From: Rhabdophis nuchalis
Taxonomy: Eukaryota > Chordata > Lepidosauria > Squamata > Natricidae
Direction of reading: 5' to 3'
DNA: 64,000 nucleotides
Assembly: GCA_039707465.1 (NCBI GenBank)
Contig: CM077653.1
Span: forward strand, 5,234,184 to 5,298,183
The translations under genes and the position numbers were made by a program. Below are positions 17,881 through 28,909 of this stretch, piece by piece. Below the pieces are notes generated by a model. That model was not told where the DNA came from, ran no database searches, and saw only the letters and a list, made by a program, of their open reading frames with translations. Within the stretch, counting starts at the first letter, position 1. Every line of letters begins with the position of its first letter.

Positions 17881-18168
17881 ACCTTCGCACTATCTCGGAC
17901 CTCCGCCTCTTTCGCCAACGTCTTAAGACGTACCTATTCCAACAAGCCGGCCTAGCGTAGCCCCCCGTTTTCTGACTCTACTGATAATTTAATTTTTTTA
18001 GGGTTTTAAAGGGTTTTTAGCACGGGCTTTAACTTAATTTAATATGTTTTTAACAGTATATATTGTTTTGCTATGGTTTTAATAATGCCTGTGCGCCGCC
18101 CTGAGTCCTAACAAGGAGAAGGGCGGGGTATAAATTCCAAAAATAAAAATAAATAAAAATAAATAAAA
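17881..18168 (+). mobile_element. CR1/L2-group LINE, very short copy nested in an older copy
   Basis: accttcgcactatctcggac through aacaagccggcctagcgtag, then a UTR nearly matching the 5002-7387 element (tgcgccgccctgagtcctaa, gaagggcggggtataaat), closing in AAATAAA repeats. Close match to the intact copy suggests recent activity. Confidence 0.9.
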
Positions 18169-18318
18169 TATTTAATTTAATTCAGTTTTAAATTGTGGAT
18201 TGTATTTATATGGTGTGTATGTTGCTGTTTTTTACTTTTTATCTTCTGTGCACCGCCCCGAGTCCCACTGTGGAGATGGGGCGGTATAAAAATATGATTA
18301 AAATAAAATAAAATAAAT
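18169..18318 (+). mobile_element. CR1/L2-group LINE tail, outer copy resumed
   Basis: ctgtgcaccgccccgagtcc, actgtggagatggggcgg, tataaaaatatgattaaaat: the hairpin-like tail of the outer element. Confidence 0.8.
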
Positions 18319-18894
18319 TGGGGAGCTGTGGTGGTCCTGCCCATATTTGCCCCCACTCCTTCAGCTGCGTCTTCCATCACCCAGTGTGATTGGATGGCAT
18401 GTCCATTTGTTTATTGTAAGGATCCTTTTTTTGTGTTGGTTTTAGCCTGGCAGGAAAGGCAGAGCCTTTGGGAGTTCTAGTTCCAAATGACTTGACTTGA
18501 CGTTGATCCCTTCCACTAGCTTGACTCTGATATTAAAAATGGAAGACACCGGGGACATCCTGCATCCCCAGCAGAATCCGAGTGGCGAGCGACAAGACTT
18601 TTGCAACTTTTCTAAACTTTGTCTCTAAACTTTGACTGAACAGGGACAGGAAAGCTTCGACTCAGAAGGAAGCCGAGCCACATGGCCACAACTGAGGAAG
18701 TCACATCATTCCCAAACGGCAGGTCAGTCAGATGTGATAGACAACGAAAGCTTTATTTTGAATCTGTCAGACAAAGAGATATGGTTTGTTATAATTTTTT
18801 TTATTATGTTGCCATTGTGACAAAACTTAATTCCTCTTTTCAAAGGAAATATTAATTTACCTTTTACTTTGCTTGACACGAGATAGGAGTAGAG
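18319..18894. other. Unassigned sequence
   Basis: No repeat or gene recognised. Confidence 0.35.
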
Positions 18895-18976
18895 ATATCT
18901 ATATCTATATCTATATCTATATCTATATCTATATCTATATCTATATCTATATCTATATCTCTCTCTATCTATCTAA

Positions 18977-19037
<61 letters not shown>

Positions 19038-19082
19038 ATCTCCATCCATATCATATATCATATATCATATCATATCATATCA

Positions 19083-19173
<91 letters not shown>

Positions 19174-19280
19174 ATCTCTCAATCTCTCTATCTCTATCTC
19201 TATCTCTATCTCTATCTCTATCTCTCTATCTATTATCTATCTATCTCCATCCATATCATATATCATATCATATCATATCA

Positions 19281-19341
<61 letters not shown>

Positions 19342-19384
19342 CTCTATCTCTCTATCTCTATCTCTATCTCTATCTCTCTATCTA

Positions 19385-19424
<40 letters not shown>

Positions 19425-19512
19425 TATCTATCTCTCTATCTATCTCTCTATCTCTCTATCTCTATCTCTATCTCTATCTCTATCTCTATCTCTATCTCTA
19501 TCTCTCTATCTA

Positions 19513-19588
<76 letters not shown>

Positions 19589-19595
19589 GTGTGTG
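18895..19595. repeat. (TATCTA)n/(ATCT)n/(CT)n/(TG)n compound array
   Basis: Blocks in order: TATATC hexamers, long ATCT (GATA on the other strand), CATAT spacers, repeated ATCT and CTCTAT blocks, CT, then TG. Two CATCTCCATCCATATCATAT spacers (about 19037 and 19245) show the ATCT block was duplicated with its spacer. GATA repeats are a hallmark of snake genomes (Bkm). Confidence 0.96.
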
Positions 19596-19955
19596 TCCCC
19601 CCGCATAACTCTGGAACGTCTCCAGCAATTTCAACCAAACTTGGTACACAGATTACTTATTCTCTGGAAACAAATACTGTGGGGGTAAGACACCTCTAAA
19701 ACCCCTCAGGATGTGTGTTCTATTAAGATACAGTCTGTTGTGCCTGAAAATGGCTTCTACTGTACTGCCATAAAAAGGCTTCTACAGTGCAGCACAGTGG
19801 AATTGCTATGGTAATGGCTTCACAATACTCCATAAAGGCTCCCTCCGGATAGGGGTGGTGGTGGAATCCAACATTAGAAATTACGTTTGGTTCAGACATT
19901 TCCCCCCTATAAATAAATATCTGGGCAATGCTAGTTACAAATACTTCCTGACGGA
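19596..19955. repeat. Probable interspersed repeat linked to the TG/ATCT array
   Basis: ccgcataactctggaacgtc, caatttcaaccaaacttggt, ctgtgggggtaagacacc and ataaatatctgggcaatgct are words I associate with a high-copy repeat that commonly ends in microsatellites in squamates. Its class is unknown to me and no second copy lies in this window. Confidence 0.35.
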
Positions 19956-20194
19956 AGAACAGAGTATTCGCTTTGTGGCTACTTATGCACGAAATGATAT
20001 TCTTATAGTAGAGTAACTTCTACATCTTCCATCTTTACATCAAATCATTGACAGGTTGCTTACATCCAAGAAAATAATTTAAAAAAATCTACTTAGGAGA
20101 AGAAATCACATATATTTTAAAAGAGGTTCTTTGTTCTTGGACCCTCTATGCTGGACCTGAAAGATATAAACTTTCCCCTATTGAATGGTAATTC

Positions 20195-20435
20195 AAGTAG
20201 TCCTTGTTTAGTGACCACTTCATACACTGACCATTTGCCGTTACCATGGGAATGAAAAAGCAACTTTTTCAACAATCCTCACATTTATGCCCCTTGGAGA
20301 TCTGTAAAGCGAAGGAAAACCAAAGTCAAATGGTAAGCACAGTAGCAGTTTCACTTAGCAGCCGCTTCACTTAATAAACAAGTTGGCTGTTCCAATTGCA
20401 GCAGTTGTTAAATGAGAACTAATTGGACTTTATTC
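20195..20435 (+). repeat. Repeat X-like copy, diverged
   Basis: gtagtccttgtttagtgacc, cagttgttaaatgagaacta and ttagcagccgcttcactt match the family style of 48345 and 49860 (AGTCCT end, gtgac/gttaa words). Confidence 0.35.
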
Positions 20436-20538
20436 TTAGAACAAAGGCTCAAATCAGTGATGCTTTTCCAACTATAAGCATTCTAGACCGAAATTAGTTT
20501 TGAGCTAGTTTTCTGGGAAATGTTATTAATCATAAAGA

Positions 20539-20768
20539 TGAGCCGTGGTGGTGCAGTGGTGAGGATGCGGTACTGCAGGCTACTTCTGCTGACTGCCTGC
20601 AATCTGGCAGTTCGAATCCCACCAGGCTCAAGATTGACTCAGCCTTCCACCCTTCCGAGGTGGGTCAAATGAGGACCCAGATTTTTGGGGGCAAGAGGCT
20701 GACTCTGTAAACCGCTTGGAGAGGGCTGCATGGCTCTGTAAAGCGGTGTATAAATCTAAGAGCTATTA
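20539..20768 (+). mobile_element. tRNA-derived SINE with L2-like tail, best copy
   Basis: A-box region ccgtggtggtgcagtggtga, canonical B box ggcagttcgaatccc, body gactcagccttccaccctt, tail gtaaaccgcttggagagggc then aaagcggtgtataaatc. A/B boxes 50-60 bp apart give an internal RNA polymerase III promoter. The tail hairpin resembles that of the CR1/L2-group LINE, the likely source of its reverse transcriptase. Confidence 0.88.
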
Positions 20769-20885
20769 CTATTCCTTCCTCCCTTCCTCCCTTCCTCCCT
20801 TCCTTCCTTCTGTCCTCCCTCCCTCGCTTCCCCCTTCCCTTCCCCTTCCTTCCTCCCTTCCTCCCTTCCTCCCTTCCTGCCCTTT
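20769..20885. repeat. (CCTT)n-type microsatellite
   Basis: Pyrimidine-only run of ttcc/ctcc between two SINE copies. Confidence 0.95.
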
Positions 20886-21066
20886 ACAGTAGTTAGAACG
20901 CAGTTTTGCAGGTTAAATCGTCCCACTGCCTTCAGTTCAATCCTGACCAGCTGAAGGTTCACTCAGCCTTCCATGCTTCTGAGGTGGGTAAAATGAGGAC
21001 TCCAATTGTTGGGGGGCATCATGCTGACTCTTTTAAACTGCTCAGAGAGGGCTATTGCTAATAATA
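20886..21066 (+). mobile_element. tRNA-derived SINE with L2-like tail, second copy
   Basis: tagttagaacgcagttttgc, B-box-like ttcagttcaatcctgacc, ctcagccttccatgctt, aaactgctcagagagggct. More diverged and 5'-truncated. Confidence 0.8.
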
Positions 21067-21750
21067 ACAAACAATAGTCCCTATTTTGGAATTAATATTG
21101 CTGGGGTATGTGGAATATCACAGCAGCTCCATCTTGGATTGTATCTGGAGAGAAACCCACAGCTTTTTATGTGTCCACTCAGAGCAAATGAATGTGTTTA
21201 AGATAAATTATGACTCCCAGCTTCCAAGTTCATTTCCTTTCTTGGGAAAAACCAAGCGCATTGGGGGAAAAACAACGTTCTGAATCAGATCATTTTTGTT
21301 CATCTCGATAATGTTTGAATGAAAGTTTGTGGGTTTTAATAAAGTTCATTCTGTATGAAAGCCTTTCATAAAATCAGCTTCTCTGAAAAATCAGGAAGGA
21401 TCTGGAGAATTTATATCGGATCATCACGCCCAAAGAAGACAAAACATTTGTACTTCTTTTATGGAAAAAATAAAACCAGTGTTTTCTCTTTAGGGAAAAT
21501 GTGGAGGGAATTTATTATGCAGGAGACCCCTAAATGCGTGCTTGGGGGCTAAGAATAATCTAGAGGCAGGGAATGTACTTTCCTTTCGCTGGCATAAAAT
21601 ATAAATGCCGCTAAGGCAGGATCTGATGTTCAGAACCAATGAGGGGGCAGAAAGGTTTTAACTGAGCTGAAATAGCAGTTTTTGAACTGTGTTTGTGCCC
21701 AGCCTTATTTTCCACGTTTCAACTTGAAAATGTAGATTCCTATTGTGACC
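21067..21750. other. Unassigned, repeat-free
   Basis: No gene or repeat recognised. Moderately AT-rich, with no simple repeats longer than 10 bases. Confidence 0.35.
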
Positions 21751-22373
21751 TTCCTTCCTTCCTTCCTTCCTTCCTTCCCTTATCTCTTTTCCTCCCCCCC
21801 TCCTTCCCTTCCCTCCCTCCCCCTTCCTTTCTCCCTCTCTCCTCCCTCTCTTTCTCCCTCCCTCCTCCCTTCATTTCTCCCTTTCTCCCTTTCTTTTCTT
21901 CCTCCCTCCCTCCCTTCCTCCCTCTCTCCTGCTCTCCCTCTCTCTTGCTCTCCCTCTCTCCCTCCCTCCCTTCCTTCCTTCCCTTATCTCTTTTCCTCCC
22001 CCCCTCCTTCCCTTCCCTCCCTCCCTCCCTCCCTCCCTCTCTCCCTCCCCCTTCCTTTCTCCCTCTCTCCTCCCTCTCTTTCTCCCTCCCTCCTCCCTTC
22101 ATTTCTCCCTTTCTCCCTTTCTTTTCTTTCTCCCTCCCTCTCTCCCTCTCCGTTCCTTTCTCCCTCCCCCCCTCTCTTTCTCCCTCCCTCCCTCCTCCCT
22201 TCATTTCTCCCTCTCTCCCTTTCTTTTCTTCCTCCCTCCCTCCCTTCCTCCCTCTCTCCTGCTCTCCCTCTCTCTCGCTCTCCCTCTCTCCCGCTTCCTT
22301 CCTTCCTTCCTTCCTTCCTTCCTTCCTTCCTTCCTTCCTTCCTTCCTTCCTTCCTTCCTTCCTTCCTTCCCTC
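21751..22373. repeat. Pyrimidine array (TTCC/CCT/CTCT) with 200-bp duplication
   Basis: More than 600 bp of C/T only on the plus strand. The landmark ccttatctcttttcctcccc recurs about 204 bases later (near 21778 and 21982), and the following cctcccttcatttctcc blocks recur three times. Mirror-symmetric purine/pyrimidine DNA can form triplexes. Confidence 0.96.
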
Positions 22374-22786
22374 TTTGCTCCAGCCTACCCCATCCCTGCC
22401 TAGTTAAAATGTTTCCCTTCTTCCCCTTTTGCTTTTAAATCTTTCAGTGATCTTTAAACAGGTCGTCACAACGTGTTACTGTGAGAATTCACAAGACTCC
22501 CCGGGAACAGATTGCAGAGTGATAACCACGTGAGTCCTGTCTTCTATGCTTGTAACCTCTCAGCATAAAAGAAGTTTTAATTACCCTCGCCTTCAGCCAT
22601 GGCTGAAGGGCACAGCTGCTGGCCCTACTTTTAGAGAGGTGGTCTCCGGAGGTCCCCTTTTGAAGAATATTTTGCAAACAGAAATGAGAAGCTGGATCAA
22701 GCCAAAGGCAAAGTGGCTCACCATGCTCTGCCCACCGAAGACAAACAGAAGCGGAAACGAAGTTTGCACAAGAGCAGCAGGATGGG
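22374..22786. other. Unassigned sequence
   Basis: A short palindrome ccttcagccatggctgaagg is at 22592-22611. No gene or classified repeat seen. Confidence 0.35.
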
Positions 22787-23345
22787 GAGGATTAGAATTA
22801 GAAGAAAAAGAGGAAGAGAAAAAAAAGAGGAAGAGGAGGAAGGAGAAGAAGAGAAGGAAGGAAGGAGGAGGAGGAAAGGAAGGAGGAGGATTAGAATTAG
22901 AAGAAAAAGAGGAAGAGAAAAAAAAGAGGAAGAGGAGGAAGGAGAAGAAGAGGAGGAAGGAAGGAAGGAGGAGGAGGAAAGGAAGGAGGGGAATTAGAAT
23001 TAGGAGAAAAAGAGAAGGAAGAGGAAGAAGTGGAAGAGGAAGAAGAAGTGGAGGTAGAAGAAAGGAGGAGGAGAAGGAGAAGAGGAAGGAGGAGGATTAG
23101 AATTAGAAGAAAAAGAAAAGAGAAGAAATAGAAAGAAGAGGAAGAAGAGGAGGAGGAGAGAAGAGGAGGAGGAGGAGGAGGAGAGGAGGAGGAGAAGAAG
23201 AGGAGGAGGAGAAGGGGAAGAGGAAGAAAAAGAAGAAGAGGAGGAGGAGGAAGGAGGAGAAGAAGGAGGAGAAGAAGGAGAAGAAGAAGGAGAAGAGGAA
23301 GGAGGAGGAGGAGAGGAAGAGGAAGAAGAAGTGGAATGGGGAGAA
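22787..23345. repeat. (GAAGAG)n/(GGA)n purine array with 99-bp period
   Basis: The word attagaattagaagaaaaag occurs at 22791 and 22890 (99 bases apart), with diverged repeats near 22993 and 23096. Because 99 is a multiple of three, an EEKKRKRR-like frame stays open; this is composition, not a gene. It runs into an LTR-like B unit. Confidence 0.95.
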
Positions 23346-23796
23346 AGGAGGAGGAGTCAGACATCAGTGGGGCACAGGAACAGCTGGGGCCAGTTCCTGA
23401 TGTGCGCATGCACAGAGCTGCCAGGAGGGAAGGGAACAGCTAAGGAACAAGGACCGACTCGGGAGTAAAATCACAGGTAGACGGTGAATGGCTCCTCCCA
23501 TAGGGAATAAAAGAGGAGTGAAAGGGGAGTGGAGTTTGCAGGAGACAATTAGTTCAATTCATTGGGGTGAAGATCTCTTCCTGACTTTTTGCCAAGGAAT
23601 TGCTGCTACAGTGTGGCGTTCGGAAGATATCGGCCTGGGAACTCTCCAAGCCTGATCAAGGCCTGTAGTTGTGAAATCTCAGGAAAGACTGTTGGCTGGG
23701 ACTTTGAGGGAGAAGAATTCTCTTTAAACTGAATAAAAGGGGTTTTATTGGGACGACGAGCCGGCTTGGTGCTTTTGGGAAGCCTCGGTCAGGACA
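23346..23796 (+). mobile_element. LTR-like repeat family B, copy 2
   Basis: gaggaggagtcagacatcag, gcgcatgcacagagctgcca, the TATA-like gaataaaagaggag, aataaaaggggttttattgg, end cctcggtcaggaca. Its 5' portion has been replaced by the purine array. Confidence 0.65.
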
Positions 23797-24022
23797 CCAA
23801 AGGAAAGTCAAAGTTCCTTCCCCTGCACCCACATGCCCATCACATGGCCCAATCAATTAACCATCCGAAACGGAGATGCCCTCCAGCCACGCCTCTCCAG
23901 CTACAGGCCGAATGTCCTTGACTCCCAAAGAAAAGAATGTGGTTATGGCTAGATATCTCCAACCAACTCTGGGCAACCCCCCCTCCCAAGCCGTTTCCCC
24001 ACCACTCTAAATGTGGCAGCCC
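23797..24022 (-). mobile_element. LTR-like family C, antisense partial copy
   Basis: Reverse complement: tggtggggaaacggcttggg, ctagccataaccacattctt, ggagtcaaggacattc, gattgggccatgtgatggg, as in 40660-40860. It abuts family B tail to tail. Confidence 0.6.
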
Positions 24023-24029
24023 TGAAGAT

Positions 24030-24182
24030 TTTAACAGATGAACAAGAGTTGGAAGGGACCTTGCAGATCATCTAGTCCAACCCCCTGCCCAAGCAGGAGA
24101 TCTTACATCTGCCTCTACCTAGGAATGAACTCACAACCTCCCGATTGGGAGGCGAGAGATCCACCTCTAGGCCACAGCAGCA
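24030..24182 (-). mobile_element. tRNA-derived SINE with CR1-type tail, antisense
   Basis: Reverse complement: tggcctagaggtggatctct (A box), gggaggttgtgagttcattc (B box), tctgcctctac on the plus side, then a CR1 tail (gggggttggactagatgatc). Confidence 0.8.
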
Positions 24183-24954
24183 GGTTGAAGCTAAAGGCAG
24201 ATTCCAGGGCTGACATGCTGCCCCCCTCAGCCGATGATTGTGTCCTGGAAGGAGAGGAACATAGGAAGTTCATCCTTTCAGTCCCTAACCACCTCAAGAA
24301 AAACCTCCATTTGGCAGCTTTTGCAATCCTCCCTTTTCCGAAAGAGGCCAATGCATCCAGGGCTGTGCACCAACACGGCTCTGCTGATTTCTACTGGTGT
24401 GTAACTCATTGCTGTTTCTCCTTCAGTGAATAATATCACCACTTCTTTTGAATTATTCACTGCTGACCTTTATGGGGGCAGAGAGAGAGAGAGAGAAAAA
24501 GAAGAAGCAAAACAACCCAGATTTTTTTTTTTGAAAAAAGAAGAAGAAAGAAAGATGCAAATATGCTTCTTTGGCCCACGGCCCCGTTGTGTTTGGGGTT
24601 AAAATTAAACAAGTTGCTTGAAAAATGTGAGCGCGAGCCTTCCGTTCCCCAGCACGCCTCCAGCAAATGTGGTCTGCGCAAGGGAAAAGGATTCGCCTCT
24701 CTGTTAATGTTCAGAAAAATCACTTTATCGAGCGCAGAGTAATGACTGCGTTTCATTTTCTGCTGGCTTACGCTGCCCCTTTCCCGCCAATTATTCCATT
24801 AAGGCAATATGGTCTGAATTGATCAGAGTATCTGAAATGTTTTGAATGAACTTGAGAAGAACTGATGTTGTTTTTGTTACAAGAGTTCATCTTTAGTTAG
24901 ATGCTTCTGTTTTTCACGATGGTTTGGAGATGGTTTGTAATCTAGCCCTGAATT
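24183..24954. other. Unassigned, repeat-free; possible conserved non-coding
   Basis: Aside from a GA/A run at 24480-24560, bases 24600-24900 are repeat-free, with AT-rich factor-site-like words (ccaattattccattaaggc). No ORF evidence. Confidence 0.35.
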
Positions 24955-25045
24955 TAAGAAAACTTTATTGTCATTTTATACCGGCCCACATTAACCAATT
25001 TCATTGTAATTTTTACAATGACAATAAAGATTATTATTATTATTA
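24955..25045 (+). repeat. Short retroposon-like tail: acaatgacaataaagatt(ATT)n
   Basis: caatttcattgtaatttttac then acaatgacaataaagattat and ATT repeats. The same words occur at 42425-42475, inside a SINE. Probably a short 3' end of an unidentified retroelement. Confidence 0.45.
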
Positions 25046-25082
25046 AAAATGAAATTCTGTTGCCTGCTATCAAGAGAAAGTG

Positions 25083-26075
25083 TATATCCCTATCCCTATC
25101 CCTCTCTCTCTCCCCCGATCCCTATCCATCCATCCACCCATCCATCAATCCATCCATCCCCTCTCTCTCTCCTGATCCCTATCCCTATCCACCCATCCAT
25201 CCATCCCCCCTTCCTCTCCTGTTCCCCATCTGTCCATCCATCCATCCATCCATCCATCCATCCATCCATCCATCCATCCATCCATCCATCCATCCATCAT
25301 CCATCCATCCCCCCTCTCTCTCCTGATCCCTATCTCTATCTACCAATTCATCCATCCCCCCTTCCTTCCTGATCCCCATCTGTCCATCCATCCATCCATC
25401 CATCCATCCATCCACCCACCCACCCACCCACCCACCCACCCATCCATCCATCCATCCATCCATCCATCCATCCATCCATCCATTCATCCCCCCTCTCTCT
25501 CCTGATCCCTATCTCTATCCACCCATTCATCCATCCCCTCTTCCTCTCCTGTTCCCCATCCATCCATCCACCCACCCATCCATCCATCCCCCCTCTCTCT
25601 CCCAATCCCTATCCCTATCCCCCCATCCATCCATCCCCCTTCCTCTCCTGATCCCCATCCATCCATCCACCCATCCACCCATCCACCCATCCATCCATCC
25701 CCCCTCTCTCCCGATCCCTATCCCTATCCACCCATCCATCCATCCCCCCTTCCTTCCTGATCCCCATCCGTCCACCCATCCACCTATCCACCCATCCATC
25801 GATTCCCCCCTCTCTCTCCCGATCCCTATCCACCCACCCATCCATCTCCCCTTCCTCTCCCCATCCATCCAGCCATCCACCCTCTCTCTCCCGATCCCTA
25901 TCCCTATCCACCCATCCATCCATCCCCCCTTCCTTCCTGATCCCAATCCGTCCACCCATCCATCTATCCACCCATCCATCCATCCCCCCTTCCTCTCCCC
26001 ATCCATCCATCCACCCATCCACCCATCCGCCCTCTCTCTCCTGATCCCTATCCACCCCCATCCACCCACCCATCC
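25083..26075. repeat. (CATC)n minisatellite with a compound 90-110-bp unit
   Basis: About 1 kb. A composite unit recurs: CATC run, cccccctctctctcc(t/c)gat, ccctatccctatccacc, CATC run, ccccccttcctctcctg, atccccat. Frames stay open on the minus strand as [14 protein letters not shown] peptides, which are artefacts of the repeat. Confidence 0.96.
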
Positions 26076-26119
26076 ATTTTGAATACGTAGTGGAAAGAGG
26101 AAACGTGAGAGTTCACAAA

Positions 26120-26460
26120 GTTGATACTATATGAATCCAAACTGTGACAGAATCTAGATGTTCTGCTTTGGACACCACGAAACCTTCTCCAAGAAGTCCA
26201 CAAGGAAAACAGGTTGTGAAGAGTATCTGTAATGTCCCAGTCAATCCTTCGGACTCTGCTTAAGCATAGCTTATATGCCATTAACGGATAGAAGGAAGCA
26301 AACTACCAATAATCTTTTTTGCTGTCCTCACCACTCTCGGCCCCACCTTCCTGTACGAAGCAGGAATGCTTCCAAACCAGAGTAATGCCATATGGCAGGA
26401 TACTCTCAATCGTCCCTCTATAGAAAGTGGTAAGGACACGGGAAGGAAGATGAAGTTTGA
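26120..26460 (-). mobile_element. Rex1/Babar-like LINE ORF C-terminal remnant, antisense
   Basis: Minus frame ending at 26281 reads ALLWFGSIPASYRKVGPRVV, then RTAKKIIGSLLPSI, resembling the conserved (S/N)xSxxDRKxLQRVVxTAQxIxG region after the RT of Rex1-type LINEs. DNA words such as ccctctatagaaagtggtaa support it. Broken by a stop directly after the block; no other part seen. Confidence 0.55.
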
Positions 26461-26756
26461 AGTAATATATGTTAATTGGCCATTAACATATATATAGGCC
26501 ATTGATCAAAGCCCTATCCTTTTCACTTAAAAAGGGGTGGGGTGTTGATTGCACAATGCTGACACTCATCTTTGCTTTTCTTTGACCCCGCCCTCAACGG
26601 ATGTCCCTACCCATGATTCACAAACATTATTATGCCATCTGGTTATTGTACTTGCTTGAGTCATGGCTTGTTCATACAGAGCCAGGATTTTGACTCAGGT
26701 GTTTCTTAAATCCGTTCCTTCTCTTAAAGACTCAATGAAGCTTCATAATGCATGAT

Positions 26757-27395
26757 TTAGATACAGATGAACAGACTTGTAGGTCATCTAGTCCAACCCC
26801 CCCCCCCAAGCAGGAGACCCTACACTGTTTCTGACAGATGGCAGTCCAGTCTCTTCTTGAAAGCCTCCAGGGATGAAGCTCCCACAACTTCCGAAGGCAA
26901 CTTCTGTTCCATGGGTTGATTGTTCTCACTGTCAGAAAGTTCCTCCTTATTTCCAGGTTGAATCTCTCCTTGTTCACTTTACATTCATCATTCCTTGTCT
27001 GGCCTTCTGGTGCTTTGGAAAATAGCTTGACCCCTTCCTCTTCTCTGTGGCAGCCCCTTCAAATATTGGAACGCTGTTATCATGTCTCCCCTGGTCCTTC
27101 TCTTCACTAGACTAGCCATGCCCTGTTCCTGCAACTGTTCATCGTATGTTTTAGCCTCCAGTCCCCTAAAATCATCTTGGATGCTCTTCTCTGCACTCTT
27201 TCTAGAGTCTCAACATCTTTTTAATAGTATGGTGACCAAAACTGGATGCAGTACTCCAGGTGTGGTCTTACTAAGGCTTTATAGAGTGGTATTAGCACCT
27301 CCTTTGATCTTGACTGTATCCCTCTGTTAATGCAGTTTAGGATTGCATTGGCTTTTTTTGGCTGCTGCTGCTGCACACTGTTGGCTCCTATTTAA
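26757..27395 (-). mobile_element. CR1 LINE 3' portion, antisense (about 640 bp)
   Basis: Minus strand runs from the lysine/alanine-rich region (agccaatgcaatcctaaact) through tactgcatccagttttggtc, gagactctagaaagagtgca and C-terminal [19 protein letters not shown] to a tail with the poly-C expanded ggggggggg ttggactagatgacc. Frameshifted; not coding. Confidence 0.9.
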
Positions 27396-27407
27396 GTGGT
27401 TGCCCAC

Positions 27408-27452
<45 letters not shown>
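27408..27452. repeat. (AC)n microsatellite
   Basis: About 20 AC units beside the 5' end of the antisense CR1. Confidence 0.96.
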
Positions 27453-27454
<2 letters not shown>

Positions 27455-28371
27455 CATATCAGAGATTTTAGGTTGCACAAAATTCTTTCAGGTCGCTTCC
27501 TCTTAACGAAGCAGCAAATTGTGATTTTTTTTCCGAGTCAGCCACAAAAGGAATGAAGAAAAAGAAAAAAAAAACCTAACATGCCAGCATATGAATAATT
27601 TACATCTCCTCTCTCCTCCCTCGCTTCTAAGTTGGGCTTCTCTAGGTGTTAGAAGTTCATAATTCCCATACATTATGCGTGTGAAGATGTGTGTGTGTGT
27701 GTGTTTGAGTGAAGATGTGACTCTCACTTGGGGGGGCGGGAAGTGGAGGAAGAGGGAGGATTGGTGCAAAATTAAGGTTGTCTATCACCTGCTTTGCAGA
27801 TGGGGAAAAAAAACGAGCTGTAGGAATCGGGGAACGATGGAGCCGCTGAGATTTTTGTGAGAAGCGGCTGAGTTGATTTTGTGGGTTAGGCAGAGGACGA
27901 TAAGAGAAGTGGCTTGGCTTTTCCAGCTAAGCGATTAATTCCCATTGTGTCTAAGCTTAATTTTTTATCAAGAATTCTGGGAATTATAGTTTGCGACGGC
28001 TTAAACCCTGTTCAGGGTTCTTAGTTTCCATCCGGCAATGCTGGCCCTTCTCTCCGGGAGAGATAATGACAATTAAGTTCGCCTAAGACGGCGAGTGGAA
28101 ATTATTCCGAAAGTATATCTCTCGTTCGAGACGCCCAGAAATGAATGTCTGTAAATATAACCTCATGCCTGAAAGTCAACACGCCTGTTTTATGCTTCTG
28201 TTTATTCAGCACTTTAGATGCCTTTCAAGATAAAACACTGGGGAGATGTGACATTCAGATTATTTGTTTAACATTCCTTGATTGTATGCAGTATTGTACA
28301 CTTGTTCTCACTGCTATTAGCTCAGTTTTTATTTTATTTTTATAAGTAGCAACATTAATTGCATTATTCTT
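27453..28371. other. Unassigned; 28060-28340 possibly conserved non-coding
   Basis: No ORF or repeat recognised apart from a short GT run at 27690. Bases 28060-28340 are repeat-free. Confidence 0.35.
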
Positions 28372-28866
28372 CTTCCTTTTTCCTTCTTTCCTTCGTCTCT
28401 TCCTTTGTCCCTCCCTCCCTTCCATTTTTCCTTCCATTTTTCCTTCCATTTTTCCTTCCATTTTTCCTTCCATTTTTCCTTCCTTCCTTCCTTCCTTCCT
28501 TCCTTCCTTCCTTCCTTCCTTCCTTCCTTCCTTCCTTCCTTCCTTCCTCCTTCCCTCCCTTCCATTTTCCCTCCCTCCTTTCCTTCCTTTTTCCTTCCCT
28601 CCCTCTTTCCATTTCCCCCGTCCATTTTACCTTCCTTCCTTCCTTCCTTCCTTCCTTCCTTCCTTCCTTCCTCCCTCCTTCCCTCCCTTCCATTTTCCCT
28701 CCCTCCTTTCCTTCCTTTTTCCTTCCCTCCCTCTTTCCATTTCCCCCCGTCCATTTTACCTTCCTTCCTTCCTTCCTTCCTTCCTTCCTTCCTTCCTTCC
28801 TTCCTTCCTTCCTTCCTTCCTTCCTTCCTTCCTTCCTTTCCTTTCCTTTCCTTTCCTTTCCTTTTC
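28372..28866. repeat. (TTCC)n array with about 125-bp duplication
   Basis: The interrupted block cctcccttccattttccctc...ccgtccattttacc occurs twice (near 28552 and 28680), flanked by pure TTCC runs, with (TTTTCCTTCCA)n at the left end. Confidence 0.95.
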
Positions 28867-28909
28867 CTTCCCTCCCTGCCAATAATTCCAGAGAAAATTG
28901 GCTGAAATG

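Noticed and set aside
18873..19688. 271-codon frame of Tyr/Ile/Ser/Leu repeats
   Set aside because: Translation of TATCTA/ATCT units; no protein.
20539..20600. Genuine tRNA gene
   Set aside because: A and B boxes are present, but the sequence continues into a SINE body and the cloverleaf arms do not close; it is a tRNA-derived SINE.
25049..26073. [12 protein letters not shown] minus-strand frames up to 180 codons
   Set aside because: CATC minisatellite translation.
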